The position numbers and the translations under genes were made by a program. The notes under the pieces were generated by a model. The model was given only the letters and a program-made list of their open reading frames with translations. It did no database searches and had not been told where the DNA came from. Below, piece after piece: positions 44,022-53,382 of a stretch of DNA of 64,000 bases (the stretch's first letter is position 1; each line of letters opens with the position of its first letter). Origin of the DNA: JBJXHN01 sp046233135 (GTDB taxonomy: Bacteria > Pseudomonadota > Alphaproteobacteria > Rhodospirillales > Rhodospirillaceae); assembly GCA_046233135.1 (NCBI GenBank), contig JBJXHN010000001.1, positions 868,001-932,000 of the forward strand, in the 5' to 3' direction.

Positions 44022-45158
44022 TCATCGCTTGTGTCCCGTATGCAGCTTGCGCTCCAGCGCCTGGCTGTACTGGGACATGCCGAAGCAGAACACCCAGAAG
44101 CACAGGGCGGCGAACACATAGCCCTCGGTCGCCACATTCTTCCACGACGGGTCGACGATGGACGCCTGCACCGTGGCCAGGATGTCGAACAGGCCGATGA
44201 TCAGCACCAGGGTGGTGTCCTTGAACAGGGCGATGAAGGTATTGACGATGCCCGGGATCACCAGCTTCAGGGCCTGGGGCAGGATCACCAGCCCCATCGT
44301 CCGCCAGTAGCCCAGGCCCAGCGCCGCCGCCGCCTCGCTCTGTCCCTTGGGGATCGCCTGCAGGCCGCCGCGCACCACCTCGGCCATATAGGCCGACTGG
44401 AACATGACGATGCCGATCAGCGCCCGCAGCAGCTTGTCGAAGTTCACCCCTTCGGGCAGGAACAGGGGCAGCATCACCGAGGCCATGAACAGCACCGAGA
44501 TCAGCGGAACGCCGCGCCACACCTCGATGAAGATAACGCAGATGGACCGGATCACCGGCATCTGCGACCGTCGCCCCAGGGCCAGCAGCACGCCGATGGG
44601 CAGGGCCGCGACGATGCCGACGAAGGCCAGCACCAGGGTCAGCGACAGGCCGCCCCACTTGCTGGTCGACACCGGCTCCAGCCCCAGCACGCCGCCGATC
44701 ATCAGGCAGCCGGCGATCACCGGGTAGACGGTCAGGAACGCCGCCCCGATCCAGTTCTTGCGCGGTGTCTTGGGCATCAGCAGAGCGACCAGGAACAGGG
44801 CGCCAAGCAGGAAGACCAGATCGATCCGCCAGCGTTCGGGCTCCGGATAGAAGCCGTAGATGAAGAAGTTCATCCGCTGGCCGATGAAGACCCAGCACGC
44901 ACCCTCGCCGGTGCAGTCTTCGGTGGAACTGCCCACCCAGTCTGCGGACAGGAAGGCCCAGTCGATGACGCCCGGCACCAGATAGAGCACCAGCGCCATT
45001 CCCACCACCGTCAGGGCGATGTTCAACGGCGAGGACAGCAGGTTGTCCCGCACCCAGGCGACGGGGCCGGCCACCCGGCCCGGCGGCGGCTGGGGCGGGA
45101 TGGGGGTGAAGGTATCGGCCGGCGCCCCGGAGGACGCGGAAGAGGGGGTGTTCACCAT
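44022..45158 (-). CDS. aapM: General L-amino-acid ABC transporter permease
   Basis: The 378-residue permease has a long N-terminal region with extra membrane helices, as is typical of AapM, and the HisM-like core. The EAA loop reads GQSEAAAALGLGYWRTMGLVILPQAL. With AapQ it forms the channel. Four nt separate it from aapQ. Confidence 0.93.
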   Translation of the reverse strand: MVNTPSSASSGAPADTFTPIPPQPPPGRVAGPVAWVRDNLLSSPLNIALTVVGMALVLYLVPGVIDWAFLSADWVGSSTEDCTGEGACWVFIGQRMNFFIYGFYPEPERWRIDLVFLLGALFLVALLMPKTPRKNWIGAAFLTVYPVIAGCLMIGGVLGLEPVSTSKWGGLSLTLVLAFVGIVAALPIGVLLALGRRSQMPVIRSICVIFIEVWRGVPLISVLFMASVMLPLFLPEGVNFDKLLRALIGIVMFQSAYMAEVVRGGLQAIPKGQSEAAAALGLGYWRTMGLVILPQALKLVIPGIVNTFIALFKDTTLVLIIGLFDILATVQASIVDPSWKNVATEGYVFAALCFWVFCFGMSQYSQALERKLHTGHKR

Positions 45159-45162
45159 GACC

Positions 45163-46350
45163 TCAGCGCTCCTTCAGGGCCGTGGCCCGGTTATAGGTGT
45201 TCATGCCGGCGGAAATCAGCAGGCTGATGGTCAGATAGACCGCCATGGTCATCGCCACGATCTCCACCGCCTGACCGGTCTGGTTCAGCGTCGTGCCCAT
45301 GAACACCGCCACCAGATCGGGATAGCCGATCGCCGTGGCCAGAGAGGAGTTCTTGGTCAGGTTCAGGTACTGACTGGTCAGCGGCGGAATGATCACCCGC
45401 ATCGCCTGGGGAATGACCACCAGACGCAAGGTCTTGCCGTTGCTCAGGCCCAGGGCATGGGCGGCTTCGGACTGGCCGTGGGTCACCGACTGGATGCCCG
45501 CGCGCACGGTCTCGCCGATGAAGGCCGCCGTGTACAGGGTCAGGGCCAGCAGCAGGGCGACGAATTCCGGGATGATCCGGGTTCCGCCCCGGAAGTTGAA
45601 GCCCTTCAGTTCCGGCAGCTCCCAGGCCACGGGCCCGCCCAGCACCAGATAGACCAGCACCGGCAGGCCGACCACCAGGCCGGCGCCGACAAGGCCTTTC
45701 GGGAACTGGGCGCCGGTGGCGTCCTGGCGCTTGTTGGCCCAGCGCACCATCACCACCGTGCCCGCCACGCCGAGGACAAAGGCGATGGCCACCGCCCAGA
45801 AAGCCGGTTCCAGGTGCGGGCTGGGGATGTAGAAGCCGCGGTTGTTGATGAAGAAGCTTTCGCCGGCGGACAGGCTGTCGCGCGGAGACGGCAGGGCGCG
45901 CAGCACGGCGAAATACCAGAAAAAGATCTGCAGCAGCAGCGGAACGTTCCGGATCACTTCGATGTAGACCAGCGACATCTTGGCGATCAGCCAGTTGTTG
46001 GACAACCGCGCCACCCCCAGCAGGAAGCCGAGAATGGTCGCCAGAAAGATGCCGACAACGGAAACCAGCAGCGTGTTCAGCAGCCCGACCATGAAGGTGC
46101 GGGCATAGGTGTCCGTCTCGCTGTAATCGATCAAAGAAAAGAGAATGCCGAACCCGGCGGTATCATCCAGAAACCCGAAACCGGTGGTGATCCCCCGGCT
46201 TTCCATGTTGGACAGGGTGTTCTGAAACAGCGTCCAGAAAAACCACGCGAGGGCGACCAGGGCCAGGATCTGGAAGGCCATAGCCCGTGTACTGGGGTCG
46301 TTCCACGGCGCGGGCTTGGACGGAACGGCAGGCTTGGAAGGCTCAGCCAT
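45163..46350 (-). CDS. aapQ: General L-amino-acid ABC transporter permease
   Basis: The 395-residue permease has about eight membrane helices and the EAA loop HGQSEAAHALGLSNGKTLRL. It is the larger AapQ-type subunit, with a soluble-looking insert (about 170-250) containing INNRGFYIPSP. Paired with AapM in the usual order. Confidence 0.93.
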   Translation of the reverse strand: MAEPSKPAVPSKPAPWNDPSTRAMAFQILALVALAWFFWTLFQNTLSNMESRGITTGFGFLDDTAGFGILFSLIDYSETDTYARTFMVGLLNTLLVSVVGIFLATILGFLLGVARLSNNWLIAKMSLVYIEVIRNVPLLLQIFFWYFAVLRALPSPRDSLSAGESFFINNRGFYIPSPHLEPAFWAVAIAFVLGVAGTVVMVRWANKRQDATGAQFPKGLVGAGLVVGLPVLVYLVLGGPVAWELPELKGFNFRGGTRIIPEFVALLLALTLYTAAFIGETVRAGIQSVTHGQSEAAHALGLSNGKTLRLVVIPQAMRVIIPPLTSQYLNLTKNSSLATAIGYPDLVAVFMGTTLNQTGQAVEIVAMTMAVYLTISLLISAGMNTYNRATALKER

Positions 46351-46487
46351 GGCGATGTCCTGAACGTCGAAACCGAACTACGAATAAAGGCGCCCGTCAT
46401 CAACGGGCCGCCGCCGCGACCGGCGGTGACGGAAGGCGGAGGATCCCTTCCCCACCGCCGCGCCGCGGCGAAGGACGCCGTCGATGG

Positions 46488-47516
46488 TTAACGGATCGGC
46501 GGGGCGTACATGATGCCGCCGTCGGTCCACAGGGCGTTCAGACCGCGCGAGATTTCCAGCGGGCTGCCGGTCCCCACGTTGCGTTCGAACATTTCGCCGT
46601 AGTTGCCGACCTGGGCAATGGCCAGGGCCGCCCACTCGTTGGACAGGCCGATCTTTTCGCCCATGGCCCCATCGGTCCCCAGCAGGCGCTGGACGTTCGG
46701 GTTGTCGGAGCCCTTCATCTCTTCCACATTGGCCGACGTCACGCCCAGTTCCTCGGCGTTGATCAGGGCGAACATGGTCCACTTGACCACGTTGAACCAG
46801 TCGTCGTCACCCTGGCGCACGGACGGACCCAGCGGCTCCTTGGAGATCACTTCCGGCAGCACCATGGCGCTGGAGGGATCATCCAGCTTGATGCGCAGGG
46901 CATAGAGCTGAGACTGGTCGGAGGTCAGCACGTCGCAGCGGCCGGACGCGAAGCCCTGCACGGTCTGTTCGGAGGTGTCGAACACCACCGAATTGTATTC
47001 CATGCCCTTGAAGCGGAACCAGTCGGCCAGGTTCAGTTCGGTGGTGGTGCCGCCCTGGACGCACACGCTGGCGCCGTCCAGTTCGGTGGCGGAGGAGACG
47101 CCCAGATCCTTTTTCACCAGGAAGCCCTGGCCGTCGTAGTAGTTCACGCCGGCGAAGTTGATGCCCAGCGACCCGTCACGGGTCAGGGTCCAGGTGGTGT
47201 TGCGCGAGAGGATGTCGATTTCGCCGGATTGCAGAGCGGTGAATCGCTCCTTGGCGGTCAGCGGCTTGTATTCGACCTTGCCGGCATCGCCCAGGACAGC
47301 GGCGGCCACCGCCCGGCAGACGTCCACGTCGATCCCCGTCCAAGCCCCGGTGTCATCGGTGTTGGAGAACCCCGGCAGGCCGGTGGACACGCCACACAGC
47401 ACCATGCCGCGTTCCTTCACCGCGTCCATGGTCGGACCCGCATGCGCCACTCCCGCGGCGGCAACGAGCGCCAGAGCACCGGCCGTGGTCGCAACGAACT
47501 GTTTCGCAATCGCCAT
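46488..47516 (-). CDS. aapJ: General L-amino-acid ABC transporter periplasmic binding protein
   Basis: The 342-residue solute-binding protein has a signal peptide (cleavage near residue 26, AHA). The AapJ pattern is seen in RGMVLCGVSTGLPGFSN and in DIDVCRAVAAAVLGD-type ligand-binding strands (GIDVDVCRAVAAAVLGD). In Rhizobium AapJ binds many L-amino acids. It is first in the operon, 137 nt before aapQ, with a possible sigma-54 promoter upstream. Confidence 0.94.
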   Translation of the reverse strand: MAIAKQFVATTAGALALVAAAGVAHAGPTMDAVKERGMVLCGVSTGLPGFSNTDDTGAWTGIDVDVCRAVAAAVLGDAGKVEYKPLTAKERFTALQSGEIDILSRNTTWTLTRDGSLGINFAGVNYYDGQGFLVKKDLGVSSATELDGASVCVQGGTTTELNLADWFRFKGMEYNSVVFDTSEQTVQGFASGRCDVLTSDQSQLYALRIKLDDPSSAMVLPEVISKEPLGPSVRQGDDDWFNVVKWTMFALINAEELGVTSANVEEMKGSDNPNVQRLLGTDGAMGEKIGLSNEWAALAIAQVGNYGEMFERNVGTGSPLEISRGLNALWTDGGIMYAPPIR

Positions 47517-47648
47517 TCGAAGATCTCCCCATTGATGGCTTGGTAAATGAAAGGCTTAACCGAGGCAAACAGAAGGATGGAGCCATTCGACGAACAGCTC
47601 CGCAGGCAGCGTGACCGATGTCCCCCTGCCCTCTGGCGCGGTTGATGG

Positions 47649-47664
47649 AGCAAGAACCGTGCAA
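47649..47664 (-). promoter_or_regulatory. Possible sigma-54 promoter of aapJ
   Basis: On the minus strand TTGCACG-GTTC-TTGCT matches the -24/-12 consensus TGGCACG-N4-TTGCW at all but one position, with correct spacing. It lies 133 nt before the aapJ ATG. Nitrogen control of aap genes is known in rhizobia. Confidence 0.45.
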
Positions 47665-48082
47665 GTTTTCTCCTCCGCCAGCCAAACCACAGAATATCTT
47701 GGCCTCAGGCTAAATTTGACAATGGCAACGGCGAAAAAATGTGATGAAAATCAGACCCGATACGCCTAAAACCTGAGCACGGCCGTAAACTTTTGCCCGG
47801 GGAATGAGCAAAATCCTGCAGGGCAAATCCTCAATACCCGAGCATATGCCCATTTGTCCAGGCGCAGTCGGCCCCGTTCGTCGGCGCCGGCAGGAAGTCC
47901 GGCCGGGGTCCCGTCCCCGACAAGAAATAGCCATGTTTCTTGCAACCGCAGCGCACGACCCGGCGTTAACCGCTTACCGACCACAGCCCGCCCCTCGGCC
48001 GGAGAGGTTGATAAAATAGGCAATCTTTCAGAAGGTTAGCCAATCCTGGCTTCGTGCTGGAACGCTCGGAAGGATGCTCGTC
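47665..48082. other. Intergenic region upstream of aapJ and the small membrane-protein gene
   Basis: No gene is visible in these ~420 bp. The stretch is divergent between aapJ and the membrane-protein gene at 48083, so it probably holds regulatory sites for both. I could not identify an NtrC site with confidence. Confidence 0.4.
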
Positions 48083-48763
48083 ATGCCCGCGCCCGCCGCC
48101 TCGACCGCCCCGTCTCACCGCCCGTTTACCGTGTCCTCCGCCCGGGTGCAGCGGGCCGCCACCGCCTGGAGCACCGCCGCCGGCGGCGGCCTTTGCCTGC
48201 TTGGCGTGGTGTGCTTCGGAGCGGGAAATTTTGCAGGCGGGATGAACGGTGGGTCCTATTACCTTATTACGGGTATCGGCCTTGTGGCTGCCGGGATTTT
48301 GGTGCTTAAAAGACGGGCGTCGGGCGTTTTGCTGACCGCCGGGCTGTGGGCGATGACCATGCTTTGGTCTCTGTGGGCGATCATCCAGAACGATCCGGTG
48401 CCCATGCCCCGGGTGGAAGAGGCCACCCTGGTCCTGATCCTCGCCGCGAGCGCCCTGCCCGGCCTGCTCGGGACCGAAAGTGACCGCCGGGACAGCGCCC
48501 CCCGGGGCCGGCCGGGATACGGCGCGGCAGTGCTTCTTTGCCTGATGCTGTTCGGGGCGGCCTATTTGATCCACGCCGGCCAGACGCCGCTCAATCCCGT
48601 TGACGCCCGGGCGGGAGACATCTCGACCCTATCCACCGTCGGTGCGGACGGACGTTTCCTGTCGCTGCGGGATTTGCTGCCGGTGTACGCCGCCGGAGCG
48701 CGGGACGCAGCATCCCGCCAGATCGCCCACCAGATCGCTACCCCGACTCCCGCGTCCCCGTGA
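48083..48763 (+). CDS. Membrane protein resembling the anchor domain of PQQ glucose dehydrogenase
   Basis: The 226-residue protein has about four membrane helices (about 35-55, 58-75, 82-100, 150-170). The segment GGSYYLITGIGLVAAGILVL, then an RR pair and LWSLWAI, resembles the N-terminal anchor of membrane-bound PQQ-dependent glucose dehydrogenase. No PQQ propeller follows; the C-terminus is a short periplasmic tail. GGAAGG lies 9 nt before the ATG at 48083. An anchor remnant or a separate quinone-associated subunit are both possible. Confidence 0.6.
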   Translation: MPAPAASTAPSHRPFTVSSARVQRAATAWSTAAGGGLCLLGVVCFGAGNFAGGMNGGSYYLITGIGLVAAGILVLKRRASGVLLTAGLWAMTMLWSLWAIIQNDPVPMPRVEEATLVLILAASALPGLLGTESDRRDSAPRGRPGYGAAVLLCLMLFGAAYLIHAGQTPLNPVDARAGDISTLSTVGADGRFLSLRDLLPVYAAGARDAASRQIAHQIATPTPASP

Positions 48764-48793
48764 GAAAAAGCGGCCGGCATCCTGGCCGGTGGC

Positions 48794-49561
48794 CTAAAGA
48801 TCCGGCCAGCGGATATCGTCGTCGCGCACCAGGGTGCCGAGGACAGGCTTGGCGAAATAATAGCCCTGGAACAGGCGCACGCCCATGCGCCGCAAGGTCA
48901 CCACCTCGTCCAGCTGCTCGACCCCTTCGGCGACCACTGACAGGCCGAGCATCCCGGCGGTGGTCAACACCCCGGCCACCACCGCCTGACGGGCCGCGTC
49001 TCCCTGAATGTTGGTCACCAGGCAGCGATCGATCTTGATGATGTTCGGCTGGAAGTCGGCGAGCAGGGACAGGCCGGCATAGCCCGCGCCGAAGTCATCC
49101 AGGGCCGTCTTGAAACCATGGGCCTTGTAGGTCCGGACGATCCCCAGCAGATGGCCGTGATTGACCACCCGTTCGTCCTCGGTGAACTCGAAGGTGATCC
49201 GGTCGGCCGGGAATTCATTGGTCCGGGCGGCTTCCAGGGTCAGGCGCAGGCAGGCTTCGGGGTGATAGACGGCATTGGGCATGAAGTTGATGTTCAGCCG
49301 CCGGTCCATCTCCAGGCGCGCCGCCGTCTCGATGGCCTTGACCCGGCAGGCCTGATCGAAGGCATAGCGCGTATCGTCTGTCACCTTGGACAGGACGGAC
49401 CAGGCGGATTCCCCATTCTCTCCCCGCACCAGGGCTTCATAGGCATGGATCCGCCGCTGTTCAACATCCACCACCGGCTGGAAGGCCATTTGAAAGGTGA
49501 ACGCGGACAGGTCCGCGCAGCGGCCGTCGCATCCCGTCTTGCTCTCAGTGTCCATAGGCAC
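48794..49561 (-). CDS. EAL-domain cyclic-di-GMP phosphodiesterase
   Basis: The 255-residue protein is almost entirely one EAL domain: YEALVRG (Glu42-Leu44), FEFTEDERV, DDFGAGYAGLSLL, and the metal and catalytic segments KIDR and VVAEGVEQ. All look intact. It has no GGDEF, PAS or membrane segment, so control of activity must come through expression or a partner. It is followed by lpxB on the same strand. Confidence 0.9.
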   Translation of the reverse strand: MPMDTESKTGCDGRCADLSAFTFQMAFQPVVDVEQRRIHAYEALVRGENGESAWSVLSKVTDDTRYAFDQACRVKAIETAARLEMDRRLNINFMPNAVYHPEACLRLTLEAARTNEFPADRITFEFTEDERVVNHGHLLGIVRTYKAHGFKTALDDFGAGYAGLSLLADFQPNIIKIDRCLVTNIQGDAARQAVVAGVLTTAGMLGLSVVAEGVEQLDEVVTLRRMGVRLFQGYYFAKPVLGTLVRDDDIRWPDL

Positions 49562-49636
49562 CTCTCGGCTTGGTCATTCTCTCGGGCAGTGTCCGGGCAT
49601 TCACTGCCTGCGCGTGCCCTCGAGATACTCAGCCAC

Positions 49637-50830
49637 TCAAGTGGGGGTTTTCGAAAGCATCTCCAAGAGAACCCGCGCCGCCCGTCGCCCCGGTGCCAGA
49701 TCGTCCGCCCCCAGGGCGTGGGCGGCTTCGGCCATGGCGGCCTGCTGCTCGGTGCGGACATCCTTGCGGTCCAGCAGGTCGGCGGCAACCGACGCCACCG
49801 TCCCCGGGGTGCAGTCGTATTGCAGCAATTCGGGGATCGCCGGGCGGTTCAGCAGGATATTCACCGGGTCCGCATAGGTCAGCTTGGTCAGCATGCGGAA
49901 AATCAGCGCCGTCAGGACATTGACCCGATAGGCGATGAGGTGGGGCAGCCCGGACAGCGACAGCTCCAGACTGACCGTGCCCGACGCGGCGATGGCCGCG
50001 CGGCTGGCGGCGAAAGCGTCATATTTCTCGGCCGCGCCCCGCACGACGATCACCCGCACCGGCCAGTCGGCCGTCTTCTTGCGCACCGTCTCCTCCAGGT
50101 GCCCCAGCGTCGGGATCACTACCGCCATGTCGGGATGATCGCGCGCCAGAATGCGCACCGCGTCACCGAAGACCGGCAACAGCTTGCCCACCTCGAAGCG
50201 GCGGCTGCCCGGCAGCACGCACAGCACCCGTGTGCTCTCGGCCAGACCGTGACGGCTGCGGAAGGCCGCGCCATCCCCATGGCCGGCGCCGGTTTCCACG
50301 ACCGAATGGCCCACATGGGTGGCGGCCAGCCCTTCCTTCTCGAACAACGGCGGTTCGAAGGGCCACAGGCACAGCAGATGGTGCACCCGCTCCGCCACCG
50401 TTTTCGCCCGGCCGGGCTTGTAGACCCAGACCATGGGCGCGACGTAATGCACCCGTGGGATCGTCGAGCCCGTGGCCATCAGCGCCTTGTGGATGCGTCC
50501 CGTGAATCCCCAGGAGTCCACCGTCACCACCAGGGCCGGCTTGTCCGCCTCGATGCGCGCCGCCACCTCCTTGACCCGGCGCAGGATCCGCCGGGCGCTG
50601 GGCAGCACTTCCAGGAATCCCATCACCGCCGTTTCCGACAGCGGCACCTGGCTATGCAGGCCGCGGGCTTCCATCATCTCTCCGCCCACCCCGGCGAAGC
50701 GGACCCGGCCGGCGGTCTCTTCGCGCAGGCCGTCCATCAGATGGGCGCCCAGCTGGTCGCCGGACGGCTCGCCGGTGATGATATAGATCAGGGGACCCTG
50801 GTGGTCCTCGGACGCGGCATCAGTGGGCAC
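49637..50830 (-). CDS. lpxB: Lipid-A-disaccharide synthase
   Basis: The 397-residue GT19 enzyme begins with YIITGEPSGDQLGAHLMDGL and contains VVTVDSWGFTGRIHK and VLPGSRRFEVGKLLPVF, with a C-terminal TVSLELSLSGLPHLIAY. It joins UDP-diacylglucosamine and lipid X at the inner-membrane surface. Its start overlaps lpxI by 11 nt. Confidence 0.95.
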   Translation of the reverse strand: MPTDAASEDHQGPLIYIITGEPSGDQLGAHLMDGLREETAGRVRFAGVGGEMMEARGLHSQVPLSETAVMGFLEVLPSARRILRRVKEVAARIEADKPALVVTVDSWGFTGRIHKALMATGSTIPRVHYVAPMVWVYKPGRAKTVAERVHHLLCLWPFEPPLFEKEGLAATHVGHSVVETGAGHGDGAAFRSRHGLAESTRVLCVLPGSRRFEVGKLLPVFGDAVRILARDHPDMAVVIPTLGHLEETVRKKTADWPVRVIVVRGAAEKYDAFAASRAAIAASGTVSLELSLSGLPHLIAYRVNVLTALIFRMLTKLTYADPVNILLNRPAIPELLQYDCTPGTVASVAADLLDRKDVRTEQQAAMAEAAHALGADDLAPGRRAARVLLEMLSKTPT

Positions 50831-51743
50831 CGTCTGCTCCCTCTTCCCCGTCGGCCGGCACCGGTTCGTCGCCGGTCAGCCCGACCAGGAACAGGCCGAG
50901 CTTGTCCGCCTGGGCCACCATGGCGGGGCGGTCCAGCAGGATGGCGCCATCGGCCTCATATCCGACCCCGCGCAGGCCGGCCGCCTTGGCGGCGCGCAGG
51001 GTGCCCGATCCCATGGCCGGCAGGTCGGCCCGCCGGTCCTGGTTCGGTTTGGACACCTTGACCAGCACGCCGCCCGCTCCGTCCCGTGCCAGGCCGGCAC
51101 AGCGGCCGAGCATGGCATCCGTTCCTTCGATGGCCTCGACCGCCAGCACCAGGCCGGCCTGAACCACCGCCCCCTGCCCCACGTCCAGGGCACCGAGGCC
51201 CTTGGCGATATGGAAGGCATGCTTCAGATCCCGCCACGCCTGGGCATCGGGCTGGACCATGCCCTGAACCCCGGGCCGGGCATCGCCATGATCTGCCAGC
51301 AGTGTATGGGGCGCGACCACCGTGAAACCGGCCGATTCCAGCTCGCGGATGATCGCCTTCAGCAGACCGTCATCGCCCAGGGCCGCAGCACCGACGCGGG
51401 CGAGGAAGCGGGCCGTTCGGCGGTCCGGCCACAGACTGGTCAGGCTGGGGCGTTTGACATGGCCGGCCATGCAGATGTGCCGGTACCCCTGCGCCAGCAG
51501 AGCCTCCCCGGTGGCTCCGGCCGCGCCCAGGCGGCACCAGCGCTGGGGAATATCGGACGGCCAGTCGGCCGGGTCGGCCTGCCCTTCCAGCCCCACCACG
51601 ACGAAGGGCCGGCCGGCGGCCCGGCAGGCCTCGGCGACCATGCGCGGCAGGGCACCGCCGCCGGCGATCAGGGCCAACGGGGCGGCCGTCGCGTCCACCG
51701 CGGCCGGATGCGACGACGGAGACAGACCCTCAGGCCGCAGCAT
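50820..51743 (-). CDS. lpxI: UDP-2,3-diacylglucosamine pyrophosphatase LpxI
   Basis: The 307-residue protein has a Rossmann-like N-terminal part (LALIAGGGALPRMVAEACRA) and the DUF1009 core (GALDVGQGAVVQAGLVLAVE, PNQDRRADLPAMG). LpxI replaces LpxH in alphaproteobacteria to make lipid X. It overlaps lpxA by 14 nt and lpxB by 11 nt, so all three are translationally coupled. Confidence 0.94.
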   Translation of the reverse strand: MLRPEGLSPSSHPAAVDATAAPLALIAGGGALPRMVAEACRAAGRPFVVVGLEGQADPADWPSDIPQRWCRLGAAGATGEALLAQGYRHICMAGHVKRPSLTSLWPDRRTARFLARVGAAALGDDGLLKAIIRELESAGFTVVAPHTLLADHGDARPGVQGMVQPDAQAWRDLKHAFHIAKGLGALDVGQGAVVQAGLVLAVEAIEGTDAMLGRCAGLARDGAGGVLVKVSKPNQDRRADLPAMGSGTLRAAKAAGLRGVGYEADGAILLDRPAMVAQADKLGLFLVGLTGDEPVPADGEEGADGAH

Positions 51744-52536
51744 CGGCCTCGGCGGGACGGCAGAGGCCGCGTTTGGAATCGGCCCGCACGAAATCCATCA
51801 CCTCTTTCACAGGCACGCTGTCCGGGTAGGTCTCGGTCACCTTTTCGATGCGGGTGGAGATGGCGTCCCCGTCCTCGGCGAACAGCATCCGATAGGCATT
51901 GCGCAGGGCGTGAATATCGTCGCGGGTGAAGCCCCGGCGCTTCATGCCGACGATGTTCAGCCCCGCCAGCTTGGCCCGGTTGCCGGTCACCGAACCGTAG
52001 GGGATCACGTCGAACTCGACGCCGGAAACCCCGCCGATCATGGCATGCTGGCCGATGCGCACGAACTGGTGCACCGCAGCCCCGCCGCCCAGAACGGCGA
52101 AATCGCCGATGGTGATATGGCCGCCCAGCAGAACGTTGTTGGCAATGATCAGATTGCTGCCCAGCAGGCAGTCATGGGCGACATGGCAGCCGACCATGAA
52201 CAGACAGCCGTCGCCCACACGGGTCAGGCCGCCGCCGCCTTCGGTTCCCGGGTTCATGGTGACATGTTCCCGGATCGTATTGCGTTCGCCGATTTCCAGG
52301 CGGGTCTTCTCGCCGTGGAACTTCAGGTCCTGGGGGATGGTGCCGATCGTCGCGAACGGAAAGATGCGGGTCTTCGCACCGATCGTCGTATCGCCGGCGA
52401 CCACCACATGGGACACCAGTTCCACCGCGTCGCCCAGGGTCACGTCCGGGCCGACCGTGCAGAACGGGCCGATCCGAACCCCCGCACCAAGGGTGGCCTT
52501 CGGGTCCACGAGGGCCGTCGGATGAATGTCAGTCAT
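51730..52536 (-). CDS. lpxA: UDP-N-acetylglucosamine acyltransferase
   Basis: The 268-residue protein is a left-handed beta helix of hexapeptide repeats beginning DIHPTALVDPKATLGAGVRI, with the catalytic His within VGCHVAHDCLLG (about residue 127-131) and a C-terminal helical domain. It performs the first step of lipid A synthesis. It follows fabZ by 48 nt. Confidence 0.96.
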   Translation of the reverse strand: MTDIHPTALVDPKATLGAGVRIGPFCTVGPDVTLGDAVELVSHVVVAGDTTIGAKTRIFPFATIGTIPQDLKFHGEKTRLEIGERNTIREHVTMNPGTEGGGGLTRVGDGCLFMVGCHVAHDCLLGSNLIIANNVLLGGHITIGDFAVLGGGAAVHQFVRIGQHAMIGGVSGVEFDVIPYGSVTGNRAKLAGLNIVGMKRRGFTRDDIHALRNAYRMLFAEDGDAISTRIEKVTETYPDSVPVKEVMDFVRADSKRGLCRPAEADAAA

Positions 52537-52584
52537 GGCAAGAGCACTTCCGTACGCGCGGTGGCAGCTGGGGGCGGTCGTCGA

Positions 52585-53100
52585 TCAGGAGGTCTCTTCG
52601 TCCATGATCATGGCCGCGAAGGTGGCTTCGGCAACGACCACGCCGTCAACCGTGGCCTCGCCCTTGAACTTCCACACGTTGCCCCGATTGCGGATCTTCG
52701 ACACTTCCAGGCACAGCTGGTCACCCGGCCCCACCGGCTTCCGGAAGCGGGCGTTCTCGACGATCATGAAATAGACGATCTTGCCTTCGGCATCCTTGCC
52801 CAGGGTCTCCACCACCAGCACGGCCGCCGTCTGGGCCATGGCCTCGATGATCAGAACACCGGGCATCACCGGCTGGTTGGGGAAGTGGCCCTGGAAAAAG
52901 GGTTCGTTGATGGTGACGTTCTTCAAACCGACAGCGCGGTTGTTGGGCACCACGTCCAGAAGGCGGTCCACCAGAAGAAACGGATACCTGTGCGGAATCA
53001 TGGAAATGATCCGCGCGATATCAATCGTATACCCCTCTCCCTTCGGCGGGTTCGGGGCCTGGTCCAGCTCCTGCGGCTCGGTCCGCACCGTATCAGTCAT
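52585..53100 (-). CDS. fabZ: 3-hydroxyacyl-ACP dehydratase FabZ
   Basis: The 171-residue hotdog-fold protein has IPHRYPFLLVDRLLDV, the catalytic-His region NEPFFQGHFPNQPVMPGVLI and the Glu in IEAMAQTAA. The N-terminal ~25 residues are a Pro/Glu-rich extension. It dehydrates 3-hydroxyacyl-ACP and sits in the lipid A operon. Confidence 0.96.
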   Translation of the reverse strand: MTDTVRTEPQELDQAPNPPKGEGYTIDIARIISMIPHRYPFLLVDRLLDVVPNNRAVGLKNVTINEPFFQGHFPNQPVMPGVLIIEAMAQTAAVLVVETLGKDAEGKIVYFMIVENARFRKPVGPGDQLCLEVSKIRNRGNVWKFKGEATVDGVVVAEATFAAMIMDEETS

Positions 53101-53291
53101 TACCCTTGTTTCCTTGCGATGGCGCCCAGAGCATCAGGCGAAACCCACGCCGATGGCGTGACCCATGCTCATCAACCACTTCAATCCAGCGGCCACATCC
53201 ACGATAAGGTGCCGGTGTCGGCACCCACCCTCCACGTCATACCGACCGCTCGAACCATCCGAACGACGGTTGCTCTTTTATCCGACATATC

Positions 53292-53341
53292 CCGAAAAAT
53301 CGATCCCCGGTGTCCAGGGATTGAAGCCCTGAACACCGGGG
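53292..53341 (-). terminator. Terminator after bamA-skp
   Basis: On the minus strand a 15-bp stem (one mismatch, 53305-53319 against 53327-53341) is followed by ATCGATTTTTCG. It lies between skp and fabZ, so the lipid A genes probably also need their own promoter in the 53101-53290 gap. Confidence 0.6.
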
Positions 53342-53382
53342 GAACACCACGACTTCGAGATAGGTCGAGATTGCCGGACCGC

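Noticed and set aside
46351..46487. GC-rich inverted repeats between aapJ and aapQ
   Set aside because: Weak and irregular; a processing hairpin that limits downstream expression is possible but not supported well enough to list.
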